NCBI GenBank assembly: GCA_023078555.1
Contig: CM041196.1
Location: forward strand, 496,001 to 560,000
Direction of reading: 5' to 3'
Length of the DNA stretch: 64,000 bases
DNA from: Ulva prolifera
Taxonomy: Eukaryota; Chlorophyta; Ulvophyceae; Ulvales; Ulvaceae
Shown: positions 1 through 11,041 of the stretch, one piece after another
Position numbering within the stretch: position 1 is the stretch's first letter
How the letters are laid out: every line of letters begins with the position of its first letter
The notes under the pieces: generated by a model
Told to the model about the DNA's origin: nothing
The model's input: only the letters and a program-made list of their open reading frames with translations
Databases searched by the model: none
Translations under genes and position numbers: made by a program

Positions 1-16
1 ATGCCACTTGTTAGCA

Positions 17-141
17 ACATGCCACTTGGAGAGGCAGGGCAAGAGCTGACTTCGTCGGCTTGCTCCTTTCGCGGTGCTGCCCGACTTGCTGCCTTTGTCC
101 TTGTAACACATGCCACTTGGAGAGGCAGGGCAAGAGCTGAC
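17..141 (-). repeat. SINE-like copy C (57 bp) between 34-bp direct repeats
   Basis: An identical 34-bp sequence lies at 17-50 and 108-141. Between them is a 57-bp insert whose minus strand begins GTTACAAGGACAAAGG, the same 5' end as the copies at 50929 and 22284. The direct repeats look like a long target-site duplication around a truncated copy of a dispersed short element. The sequence shows the repeats and the shared core; retrotransposition is inferred. Confidence 0.6.
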
Positions 142-1054
142 CAGAAGAACACTGCCTGTTGCGAATCTGAAGCAGGCACATAGTAGTACCACACGGTGCA
201 GCAGGGCTGAATCGTACGGATCGGCTTTCTCGACCTTCCCATCGTCCGTGCTGATATCCAGTCCGGCAACATATCGCAGTGCCTCAGGCCTGTCGCTCAA
301 CGGCTGCCCGTCACCAGCGATCTCCCACGTCTCAGCATCGTCGTACGACACTTGCGTGGCCATTTCCATCTGCTGCCTGGGAGCAGCTGGGAGCTGTTGC
401 TACGAAATTTACAGGCACTGTAGGTGCTGCAGCGAGCACTTCATGTGAATATATACACGGAGAGTGTGCGTACCGTTTCCATTCCGAAATCAGATCTAAT
501 GAAGTAGATTCCGTCATTGCGATTGTTGCCATTTGACGTCTATCAAGCGGTAGCCAGGAAGAAAAGCTGTGCTGATCGCTATAACACGCCATGCACTCAT
601 CGCTATGGCGCTAGGGGCTTGCCAAAAACTGCGACGGCATGAATGTTACCCGTGCTCAACGTCGTGGAGACATTTTCCCGTGAATCTCGCGAGCATCTTG
701 TGCGGGATGCTAGTCACGCTGGAAGCTGGGAGGGATCTGAGGCCTCATAGTCCGAGTTCGCGGGATAGGCCCGCTTCCAACAACATCCTATGGCCACCGA
801 ATTGTTGTGTATTGAAGGCGTCAGTACACAGGGCACAGGCGATGTATTGAAGGGTAGCTAATTCTCCCGACACCAAGATCATCCAACAACCGTTATCGTC
901 TCCTTGTCCATCCGTGTTCTTCAGCCAGTACTGCATTAGAGAAGGTGACCTGAGTCACGCAACGCAGGTACATAACTGAGATCTGAAGTCGGATCTAACA
1001 TCTTTCGCCCAAACCTTTACTGTTGCTGCCGCTTGCAACTGCGAACAGCTCGGG
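142..1054. other. Gene-free stretch upstream of the ClpS-like gene
   Basis: I see no frame here with a convincing protein or splice structure. It presumably holds the promoter and 5' untranslated region of the gene that starts at 1055. I recognise no clear TATA box or other regulatory motif. Confidence 0.4.
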
Positions 1055-1797
1055 ATGTCAGTCGTAGCGAAGCCGCCCACTTCCACAGCTGCTTGTCATC
1101 TGTCGAGACGCCCTGGCCGCCCTGTCGCTCCAGCGAGGCCGCAAGCCAGAGGACTCTATGCTGCAGCTACTCAAGATAAAGATGGTGGTACTGGTGCGCT
1201 TGCGTGCGCAGCGCGCCTTCGATGTGGCTGTGTCCGAGGTTTGCGGTATCGCGCAGCAATGCGTGGCAGCATCTGGAAGAGCGGTTGCGCCCAACAACCC
1301 GGCACAAGCGCATGGTCCACGACATTCCTGCATCGACGTTTTCGTCAGCGACACAGCCCCGTTGCTGTACACGTGGCCACAGATTCTGGGCTTGTGCCTG
1401 TCGCCTTAGCTTGCTCAGACGCACTTACTGACGACCGGCGCATTGTGCAGGCTTGCTGGATCGGCCCGATTTGGACACTTCAAGAGAAAGTACACCTCAA
1501 ACTGCTGATGGGATCGGCACAGGGGACATGGACAAGAACAAAGACATCGGTGGAGGGAACCATCGGCTGTTGCTTGTCCATGCAGAGGTGCATACAGAGA
1601 GGCGAGTGGTTACTGCAGTGACCACTGTTGTGCCAGGAGTTTCACCAGACCATGCCGCCAACTGCTATCACACAGCCAAGCAGCTCGGCATGGCCATCAT
1701 CACATCGTGCTTGAAAGAGCATGCAGAATTCTACGCACAGCAGCTTTATGCCCGAGGGTGTCGGACAAAGATCGAGCCAGACACCACAACGCTATAG
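1055..1797 (+). CDS. ClpS-like adaptor, probably plastid-targeted, degenerate substrate site
   Basis: Two exons (1055-1193 and 1451-1797) join in phase 1 across a GTGCG...TGCAG intron and give 161 residues. The first 45 or so residues are rich in Ala, Arg, Ser and Pro and nearly free of acidic residues, like a chloroplast transit peptide. From about residue 83 the protein follows the ClpS fold: HRLLLVHAEVHT, then a helix, an AKQLGMAI segment and a final EHAEFYAQQLYARG helix ending in IEPD. ClpS delivers N-degron substrates to the Clp protease. Two family features are altered: the Asn-Asp-Asp that grips the substrate N-terminus reads His-Ala-Glu, and the binding-pocket His lies at a Lys. The fold assignment is fairly firm; classical N-degron binding is doubtful. 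It could be a ClpS paralogue with another role in the plastid Clp system. Confidence 0.75.
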
Positions 1798-2946
1798 GCT
1801 TTGGAGTCTGCTTGTGTCAAAATTTGTGTTCTTTTTTAAAATGTGGTACGTGGACGAATTGAGTCAGACGGGCGCCTAGTGACCAACTGGACAGATATGA
1901 AGATTGCATGTGGATCATAGCAATGTTGAGTACCTGTAACGTATCCTGTTCAGTCATCAGGTTTGTAACGATTGCATGCTTTTGCTGCCCATAGTCACAT
2001 CAACCATGCTGGCAAGTGCATTAGCACTTCTGCTGCCTGCAGGACCAACCATGACGCTCAGCTGTTCAAGAATGTGACAGTGTATGTGATTCTCGTCGAG
2101 ATTGCTATAGAAGCGCGTCGTTCGGTCACACGTGGCCTTGTACACGAGCCTTTCTCAGGCGATGGTAAACTGGCATGGAAAGCAAATAATGTGCCAGTGA
2201 TCAGGGGAAAGCAGTGTCCTCATAGGCCTTTCGTTGAGTAGTGATCAATGACTCTTGTGCCCCTTGCAAAGAAGAATGCTCGTACTTTTCACCCTTGCTG
2301 TCCAAGAGTTTTACAATCGACAGACCCAGATTGTTCGCTCTGGAACGCGCTGTATGTACCACGAACAGGGGCTCCTCCTCGTACAAGCGGTCTGAGATGC
2401 TCACTATTCGAAAAGTCAGTAGCTGCATAGTCGCTGTTGACACAGTTTTCGCGTCATGCTGGATTAAGCAGCGTCGCACGAAATATAGACAATCACACGA
2501 TTGACGAGCAGAGTGCCTATGAGCGCTGAGAGCCATTTCATCAGGCGCCATAGCACATGTTCACCTTCTTGCTCCTTGTCTTCCTGCGAAAGCCCGACTT
2601 TGTGATTGTATTGGCTTCTGCGAGCAATGATGTCTACAAGGGATCCAGCTCCTTAGCACCGCAATGCATCCGTTGTGCTGCATGCTGCCTGCTCCTGGAC
2701 GAAACAGCTCGTGATCGATCAGTGTATAAATGCACACCATCCGTGTCCACTAGACCACACTCGTGTTCGTGTTCGCCTTCATGAACTGTCGTCGTCCCGT
2801 TGGTGTTGCCAGGCCGCCGTCCGTGCTGCGAGCAGAAATTTACAGACGCTGACGGACATCGCAGACTGTGACAGTATAGCGGAGGCAGTGTATCACCAAG
2901 CGAAGGCTTGATCGCGGACGTCTCGCTGTCCACACCCCGGCAGGCC
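1798..2946. other. Intergenic, ClpS-like gene to RRS1
   Basis: This is the 3' flank of the ClpS-like gene and the 5' flank of RRS1. A TGTAA word, the usual green-algal polyadenylation signal, lies near 1936. Short open frames on both strands overlap one another and show no recognisable domain. Confidence 0.4.
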
Positions 2947-5128
2947 ATGGCGTCTGACGTGCAAGTGGTCACAGCAGAACAACTCGGCATCCGGGCAGGG
3001 TGAGACACTGGGCATGACTTGCAGCATCTTCCTGGCACATGGTCCACTCGCGTGCGGCTGTCCTTGATTTCGTGGAACACTGGCTACTTCTGCAGCATGG
3101 CTGCTGGTGCCAGACCACGCAGTTCTCCATGTGCCGTAACATGGGGCAGGCGCTTGTGCAGGGAAGAGTATGATCGGCAGCTAGACTTTGACGTCGGGCT
3201 GCTGACAGTCACCCAGCCCAATGCTGTTCAAGACGCTGGTGTGCTAGCGGGCAACGCCGCTGCCACACAAGACATCGCCACAAAGATCACTCAATCCCTA
3301 TTCAACAAGCTGTTTGCTCTTCCAACATCTGCTATTCCGGGAGGCCTGTTAGCTCAGCTGCCACATCCAACTGATCCTCTCCCTCGTGCCAAACCGGTCC
3401 CCAAGCCCAAGCCACTGACCAAGTGGGAGCAGTTTGCAAAAGAGAAGGGGATCGTCAAGAAGAAGAACTCCAAGCTAGAGTTTGACGAGGTCTCGCAGCA
3501 GTGGAAACGGAAGCATGGGTACAAAAAGGCAAATGATCCGATGGCAGTTCCCATCATCGATGCGGAAGAAGGAGACCAGGTGCTGCTCACACATCCACAT
3601 GCCAACATACATCTACACACTCCACACCCTACATCGCTTCCTGTCTGGGATGGCGCATGTGCTGCATGCGCATCTTCCGACCAAGGGCCTCTTCCATGCA
3701 ACACACTCGCTCACTGCCAACTGGATGACTTACCAATTTCCTGCCGTTTCAATGGCAAGAGATCAAATGGCGTTTATCCTACATCGATCGCTCAGGCTGT
3801 CGCACCCGCTACGTCGCTCCCATGACCGTGCGTGATAATACAGCCCGCACATGCTTGCACCCAACGCCGCATACTGCACACATATGCTCCCACAAACACA
3901 CACCCGACCCACACCTGTGGCCACCCTCTTCCACTGGAGGCACAGAGCACCCGCTGTCCCCCAGCCCCTCACCCGCGCCGTTCTGGATCCAAATTTTGTT
4001 CAACATGCTTGTGCATTACATCAGTGCAGCCCGGTTCCCATACCGCACCGCACGCCCGGGTCCATCTCTGCAATCATGCTTCACATCGCGGCGCCGTGCA
4101 GGGCGGGGAAGACCCATTCACACGCATGGAGCGTGAGAAGCAGGAGCGCGTGAAACCGGGCGCGAAACGCGCAGCCGCCGCTGCCGCCGCCGCCACCGGC
4201 ATCCCGGCGACTGTGAAGCTCACGACGAAGCTCGACGCCGCGAGCTCCCGCGGCCAGATCGCGAAGGGCAAGGCCCTCAAGCCACAGCTCGCGCAGGCGT
4301 CGTACCTCGCGGGTGTCTCGACGGCATCGATGGGCAAGTTTGACGCGCGCCTCAAGGGTGAGAAGGACGCCGAGCGCAAGCTGCCGGGGCTCCGCAAGAA
4401 GCTGATGCCGGTCGTCGGGGCGGAGGAGGGCGCTGCCGTCAGCAAGGTCCTCGGCAAGGTTGTCCGGTGCGGATCCAACTCAGCGGCCGCTCCACCACGC
4501 ATGTCTGTGCCCCTCGAGTACGCTGTGGCCGCATGCTGTGCATGCATGCATCGCTGCGTCCGGTAGACAGTGGCGTTGCTTACACCATTCGTGTCGGGGA
4601 CTGCAGGCGCTCAGGAGCCGGGTGCTGCTGGGGCAAGATGTGTCTGGTGTTCAGCCTGCTCGGCGGCCTCTAGTCGAAGTGCTGTGGTCATGCTGCTCAG
4701 TCTGTTGCCTGCTATCCAGACCGTCGCCGCTCCTCCGTGGCTTGGTGGCGAGCCTGCACACGTCGCTGTGCGCTCAATTGGAGACCAGGCGCAGGTGTGT
4801 GAGAGCAGGCCAGTGCTTTGTGTTGCAAGTTTGGCAGAGACTGGCAGTGTGGTTCACTGTGTGTCACTGGCAGCGTGTCGCATGCAGGGCTGATGAGGGT
4901 GAGCTGGTGAATGTCGAGCGGGCGGTGGGCAATCTCAAGGCCGCCAAGGCGAAGGAGCGGCGCGAGGAGGGCGACGGGGAGGGCGCGCGCAAGAAGAAGG
5001 GCCGTGTCGGGCGTGTGAAGAACCGGAGAGTTCCAAAGAAGAGCAAGGCACCGCCTGGAAAGGCCGCTGGGAAGGGTGTCAAGGGCGGTGGCGTGAATAA
5101 GAAGGGCAGGAAGCCACAGAAGGGGTGA
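2947..5128 (+). CDS. RRS1: Ribosome biogenesis regulatory protein RRS1
   Basis: Four exons (2947-2999, 3162-3579, 4102-4466, 4888-5128) have matching phases and give 358 residues. RRS1 works with RPF2 to bring the 5S RNP into the pre-60S ribosome in the nucleolus. The sequence shows the N-terminal YDRQLDFDVGLL block, the family signature around KPKPLTKWEQFAKEKGI followed by WKRKHGYKKAND in exon 2, and the GGEDPFTRMEREKQERV block opening exon 3. The protein ends in a long Lys/Arg-rich tail typical of nucleolar proteins. The start at 2947 gives a 17-codon first exon with a good GTGAG donor. The donor of exon 3 is the one closest call: GTGCGG at 4467 joins in phase 2 and avoids the stop created by the alternatives. 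Exon 4 is preceded by a GCATGCAG acceptor. Confidence 0.88.
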
Positions 5129-6098
5129 TGAGGCTGGCGAGTGGCCGCCTGAACTGCTGCTGATGGTCCTTGGAGTGTCTGTATGTTTGTGTGTTTCTTG
5201 CAGCGCCAGGTGATCTGCTGTCACTGAAATACCGGTGGGGGATGGATTGGGGAGCCTGTCCTGGGCAACGATCAAATCCTGTGGGAGTAGCACCTGTGAT
5301 CCCGTGGAGAGCTGCATGTTACCAGCTGCTTGGTTTGCGGTCAACACTCTCAGCCTGTTTTCTCCTTTGAAGCGTTGACTGCGAATGTGGACAGCTTGCA
5401 AATGGCACACTTCAGCTCGTTGCCGCAACCACTAGTACACGCATCCGCCGCACGCGGCAACAGGTTTACCTGATGCTCAAAGGCTGCACGTTGAGCGGGT
5501 CATGATCAAGCCATGAGTCACGGCCTTGTGTCATACAGTGGGCTCTCGTCGATGCCCCACCTTCACGCCGCTTCGTACTGCCGTTGCTGAGCACGGAAAT
5601 GTAAGGTTTAAATCTTCTATTGTCCACGTACCCACGATCGCGCCTCAGCGGTCGTTGAGGATGTGCTTCAGCCTCGCCCGTTCTGAACTGACGGTAACTC
5701 TGCTGACGTCAAACAGTGCTGCTTTGTCCGCACAGCGTTGCCAAGAAAGGTGTGGCGACATGCCAGGAATGTGCGCTACATGCACGTGATGCCTTGACAT
5801 TCGAATGCAAGCTGCATGTGGGCACCTGTCATAGGTCTGGATCGAGGGGCACCGAGCATCTCGCGCACTGTGAGATTTGGATTGCGATCAGGAACACCTG
5901 GCTCATCATGATGGACATCCTAGGGGCCTCGCGTGCGAAGAGGTAGGACGCAGTACTTACATTGCGATGCGGCATGCAACAGCACATTACAGCAAGCCGG
6001 GCCCAGAAACTCACTCAGCTGCACGCATGGAGGAGTAGGCATAGGTTTTTTTTCCCCAATCTTCTGTTGTTTTACCCTTTTGTTTCAGAAGGAGCGTG
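5129..6098. other. Intergenic, with possible upstream exon of the DPH6-like gene
   Basis: There is no independent gene. A GTAGG donor at 5943 and a strong acceptor after a T-rich tract (TTTGTTTCAG, ending 6088) could join ATG codons at 5908 or 5911 in frame to the ATG at 6099, adding about 15 residues. Whether this is a coding exon or a 5' UTR exon cannot be told from the sequence. Confidence 0.35.
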
Positions 6099-9000
6099 AT
6101 GGCTGCCGTGGGCGACATAGAGCAGATGCCATCCCATGCACAGCTCAGCCCTGCATGGGAGGCAGCACACAGTGCCGCAGTCGATCGCGGGGAGATGTTT
6201 TACGAGGATCCGGACACAGGGCTGATGGTCATGACAGAACTCGTACACCGCAAGAGAGGGCGGTGTTGCGGCAGCGGTTGTCGTCACTGCCCCTTTGCCC
6301 ACGAATCTGTGCCAGCCGAGAGACGACAGGCGTTGAACTACAACGCAACCTGGCTCGTATCACCAGATGTTCTTACCAGCAACAACGCGGATAGTTCCGC
6401 GATCTCTACCAAAGCATCGAGCTCTCAGAGCGAGCAAACCAGCGCAGCGCAACCTGTTGCCCTCAACAGCCCTGCACCTGCTGCTGAAGCAGTCACTGTT
6501 CAGCCCTCGGAACCACGGCCAATAGTGGTGCTGTTCTGGTCAACGGGGAAGGATTCGTTTCTAGCACTCCGGGCACTGCAGCGGACTGCTGCTGGGAACG
6601 CAACACCCATGGACCCTCCAGTCAACGTGCGCACCTTGTCCCGACTTCGCAGCTTATCCCACTCCGCATGCCTGCATACGACTGAAGATGCACGTATATA
6701 CGTGCACCAGCTGCTTCCAAGTGACTGCTAGACGGGATCGTCCGTGTCTGTGCACAGGGCAAGCCCAGAAATGTGTACACAGACTCTGATCCAACGGACA
6801 GGTTGAAAGAACCCATCACACGTGCCTCTGGTGCACTCTCCCCACACTACGGCTTTGTGTGGCTATCGCGTGCACAATAGCGTATCAGCACGTTATTATA
6901 TCAGCACACTGCTGCCACACCACGGCCTGCATGACCCGGGAAGAGCAGCAGTGTAGGTGGTGGGTGGGCACTAAATACACTGGGTGTCACACAGTAAGAC
7001 AGCAACACAGCCACAGAATCACGCCATTAGGGCCGCGGTCGATGTGGGCCTGCATTTGCTGCTGTTGGTGCCGTCCTCTCTGTACGGTGCTACCGGCCTC
7101 TCTGACATTGACCTTGTAACACAATCACGTCACATCACGGGGAACTTGGCTGCAATTGGCATGCAATTGGCATGCAGTAGTAGGCCCAGTACCTATCGAA
7201 GGCAGCTAAACGCCCATGTCCAGCATCACCTGTCACACAGTCCTAGGTATGCAACAGACACGCAAATTGTCTCTAAGTATGTAGCCTCAATGATGATGAA
7301 CCTCATGCGACTCAACAGCCTCATGAGAATCAACATGAGGCTGCAGGAATGCCTAGAAACCATAAAGGCAACGGTCCGTCAACTGACACAGCTGGCAGTT
7401 GATTCTACATCCTTCTGGTGACATCACATCTGCCCACAATGATGTGTGTGGTTTTTCACCTGTGTCAACTGTCAAGGCACCCCTGCCAGGGCTGTGCACC
7501 TGAAGCTGAACTGTGACACTCTGCTGAGAGTATGATGCTGGTTCAGTGTGAGGTCCTGGTGTGAGATCCTGGTGTGATGTCCTGGTGTGACAATGCCTTT
7601 GATCAAACTGTTGTCCTTCCGTGTGGTCAAACTGTGGTCAAACTGTTGAGCTTGTGCTTGCGGCCTGTGGTCAACCTGTGGCCAAACTGTTGTGCTTGCT
7701 CTAGCTGCTGCTCAGTCGCTGCTCATTCACATGCTGCCTCTGCTGTACATCCAAAGGTTGATTTGGCTTATGCATGCAACGTGACACCATGCCATGTTTC
7801 CATGCCATGCCATGTTTCCCGCTCCCCCTTGTAGCCCTAGTACGAACCTTCTACCGTCTAGGCCATGCAACGGCATTTTGTAGCAGTAGGGACAACATTT
7901 CGATGCCAGAGAGGTGGTTGAGCCAGATCTAGCACCACGCCATGCACAGTGCAGCACATGCAGTATTTTCAGCTCAGCTCAGCCTTGCTGCCCACGAGCC
8001 TTGCCGAAGACCCTCCTGCAGCTGCCTGCACCTCACTTGCTCATCAGCACAGCACCACAGCAATGCCTTTCTTATCCTCTATCCTCCTCTATCCTCGCAA
8101 CACCTCACTGCAGCCTGTGCCCACACTGCCTCACTGCAGCCTGCCCCACTCCGAGCTGTTCATGGCCTGGTGGCCTGGTGGCCGCTCAGGTACCAGCTCA
8201 TCCTGTACTCTGCACAGCTGATGTGACCACAGGCACTCTGCCGTATGCTCAAAGAAGGGAGATCTACACTGGATTGCTGCAATGCATCTTGCACTGCTGC
8301 TGCTGCTATGCTACACGATGGTGTTCTGCCATGCAGATGCCCAAACTCTTGACCTTGTGCTCATCATGCTGCACAAAAGCATGCAACCACATGTGCCACA
8401 TGTGCGTGCAGTGCAGTACCGGTATAGCTCAGCTCTGCCTCAGCTCTGCCTGCCACAGAGGCTTGGGGTATGACTGAGGCAGAGCCTGCAGATCCGGGTG
8501 ACCGTACCATGGCAATGTGGCACCTCATTTGTTGGTTTCTGTCATGCACAACCAAACAATCTAGGTCCGGATTGTGGCCCTTTCATGCAACCACCACCAC
8601 GTCTGACGCTGGGGGGTGGTGGGCCCAACTGGGGCGGCCTGTGTTCGACACTGACTCAAGTGCTCCTGCCTACGCCTCCACCTGCAGGATAAGCATTGTA
8701 TCAGAAACAGACAATTCTCCTCCAATGTGCACACAGAACACCCACCTGACAGGTAGACTGCAAGATTCCCAAAACACAGTGGGGAGAAGTGTGCTGCAGT
8801 GTACTGCCTTGAACTGACAGCAGTACCGTCGAGATGTCAGCATGGCACTCACTGCCGTGGGGGGGGTTGCCTGACAGGTGCCTCACTGCCGTGGGGGGGG
8901 TTGCCTGACAGGTGCCCAGTCTCTGAACACTCCCTCACCCGTTCTGTGTTAGTAAGGCCGTTTTGGTGAGTCACTCGAACAGCCTCCATGCATCATGCCC

Positions 9001-9708
9001 CCCCTGATTCAGGCGACCCATGTGCACTTTGCAGCTTCCCCGGTGGTCACAGATAGGGCAAGGAACAACGAGACAGCGGCTGAGCTCAGCCTGCCTCGAG
9101 TGCAGGTGCCGCGGGGCGCGCTCATCGTGCTGCTCACGACCTTCGACGCCAACACCCGCGTCATCGCACACCAGGAGACGTCCATCGAGGACGCCGTGCG
9201 CCAGGCCCGCGCCCTCGGCATCCCCCTCCTCGGCGTCCCCCTGCCGCGGGGCGGCGACGCCGCCCCCGGCGCCGCCCCCGGCGGCTACATCCAGACCATC
9301 CACCGCGCCCTCGAGCACATCCGCACCACCTTCTCTGCGGCTGCGGCGGACGCCGCGCCGGTCCGCGGCAAGGTGATCGGCCTCGCGTTCGGCGACCTCC
9401 ACCTGGCGCACGTGCGGCTGTGGCGCGAGACGGCGCGGCTACAGGGGGACGGCGAGGAGCTGATCTTCCCGCTGTGGCTGCGGCCGCACGAGGACATGCT
9501 GGAGGAGCTGCTGGGGTGCGGCGTGCCGTGCGTGGTGAGCGCGGTCGAGGCTGAGGCGCTCGGGACCGTGGCTGTGGGGGACCGCTTCACGCGGGCGCTG
9601 TGGGAGCGGGTGACGGCGGCGGGGGTGGACGGGTTTGGGGAGGACGGGGAGTTCCACACGCTGGCGCGGGTATGGGAGAAGGAGGAGGCGGCGGCGGCGG
9701 CGCTGTAA
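6099..9708 (+). CDS. DUF5522 + DPH6-like ATP-pyrophosphatase fusion protein
   Basis: Two exons (6099-6626 and 9106-9708) join in phase 0 across a 2.48-kb intron and give 376 residues. Residues 25-70 form a small Cys-rich DUF5522-type domain with TELVHRKRGRCCGSGCRHCPF. A Ser/Ala-rich linker follows. From about residue 145 an N-type ATP-pyrophosphatase domain begins with the PP-loop FWSTGKDSFLALRAL; exon 2 continues with LIVLLTTFDANTRVIAHQE and a LGIPLLGVPL strand, as in the DPH6/COG2102 family. DPH6 performs the last amidation step of diphthamide synthesis on elongation factor 2; this fused family is related, but its substrate is not established. The splice falls exactly between the PP-loop helix and the next beta strand. 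An upstream coding exon at 5908 is possible. Confidence 0.78.
7013..7132 (-). repeat. SINE-like copy F inside an intron
   Basis: The minus strand reads GTTACAAGGTCAATG at its 5' end (7120 leftward), then a GGCCGGTAGCACCG block, matching the family seen at 17-141, 22284 and 50929. Fourteen-base sequences at 7013-7026 and 7119-7132 agree at 12 positions and may be an aged target-site duplication. It lies in the large intron of the DPH6-like gene, antisense to it. Confidence 0.4.
7548..7586. repeat. 13-bp tandem repeat, three units
   Basis: Three units of the form GTGAGRTCCTGGT lie end to end at 7548-7560, 7561-7573 and 7574-7586, with one or two changes between them. They are in the large intron of the DPH6-like gene. 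Confidence 0.8.
8849..8916. repeat. 34-bp perfect tandem duplication with G8 runs
   Basis: A 34-bp unit at 8849-8882 is repeated exactly at 8883-8916. Each unit contains an uninterrupted run of eight G. It is intronic, about 190 bases before the second exon of the DPH6-like gene. Confidence 0.9.
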
Positions 9709-11041
9709 GCCAGATCACACATGTTGTCGCTGTCCGCTCGAGTGCGGTGCACGCGCTGCTTGCTATAGAATTCGATCTCAGGGGATTCGATCTCAGAGGA
9801 TTCGAACAATAGATATGTTGTGGCGATGTCGGTGTGTGCGCCGCATGAGGTCCTGTTCTCTTGATGTCAGTGCGCACGGGGCAGCCCGACGAAGAGCTGC
9901 TGCGGCTTTGACCCTGCGTTGTGGCCCTGGTGGAAACTGGGTGGGTGGAAGTTACACTGCGGATGCTCGCGGTCTAGGAGGTGCTGGCGGGGGGCGGTTG
10001 CGGCGGCCTGGTTCGAACATGTGCCAAGTAGCCCACGCGTGAGGGGGCGAGTTGTCACGGTTGGTGCATGAGCGCATGCCTTTTGGTGAGTGTGTCGGGC
10101 TCTCGAAGCTGCAGTGTCTGCTGATGACCGGGGATCTGTTTGGAACATCTTGATTTCAACTCAAGTTACCCCACCCAGCCGAAACATCGGCGGCTTGGTG
10201 TGGTGCACGATCAAGTTTCTGGTGAGCCAGTTGTTGCATAGGCCCGGCTGGAAAGGTACGCAGCCTCGTCAACGGCAAGGCGATGCATTGCGTGATGAGT
10301 CGCCGTGTAAGTAGCTTCTTCAGTGGCAATGGGATGAATGTAACTAGTGATGTGTGTGCATGATGTTGCCTGGCCTGTGGTCTGAACGGGCAAAGCCAGC
10401 GCGGCAGGTAGCATCCCGTGCTTCCGCCACACAGCAGCAACAACTACACGAAGGTGAGACGGTTGCGAGCGACTGAAGCAACGAGGCCACTCCCCACACC
10501 GGACGACCAGAAAGCTCGCAGCAGACCCCGAAATCGAGCATTGTCAGTTACAGCTGTGCAAGGAAAGGCAACGACATTGCCGGGATTCTACTGAAAGTGA
10601 GCGGCAGACTCTCCCACCACACGTTATTAGAGCACCCACAGAGCGTGGGCCCGCTATGGCGCCACCCCCCTTGTACTGCTACGCCTCGACCAAAGACCCA
10701 GACATCTAGGGGCACATGGGCATGTACACTCACAGCCCACGGCCCAGAAATGTACCGGTCCCTTGGCATGTACACTATACACCCGGCGGGCGGCGGCGTC
10801 TCCCTTCACGCCGGTGCCACCGCACGCCACCTGCAGATGCCGCCGCATGCTGACTCAGCGCCCTCCCAGCGTGCCGCGGCTACGTGCCAATTTCGTCACC
10901 GGCGTCTCGCAGCGACCAGCCCCCGCTGCGCGGACTCACCGACAGGGCAGCACCCCTGCGGAGATGGTTCGAGGCGGCCGAGATGGTGGCTACCGGGGGC
11001 GCCTCGGGGCCACCGTTGCGGTGGTGCGTGTGTGAGGCGGC
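9709..11041. other. Intergenic between convergent genes
   Basis: This separates the 3' ends of the DPH6-like gene (+) and the peroxidase gene (-). Just after the first stop codon, a 15-bp unit (ATTCGATCTCAGRGG) is repeated about 2.4 times at 9770-9806. I see no gene. Confidence 0.5.
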
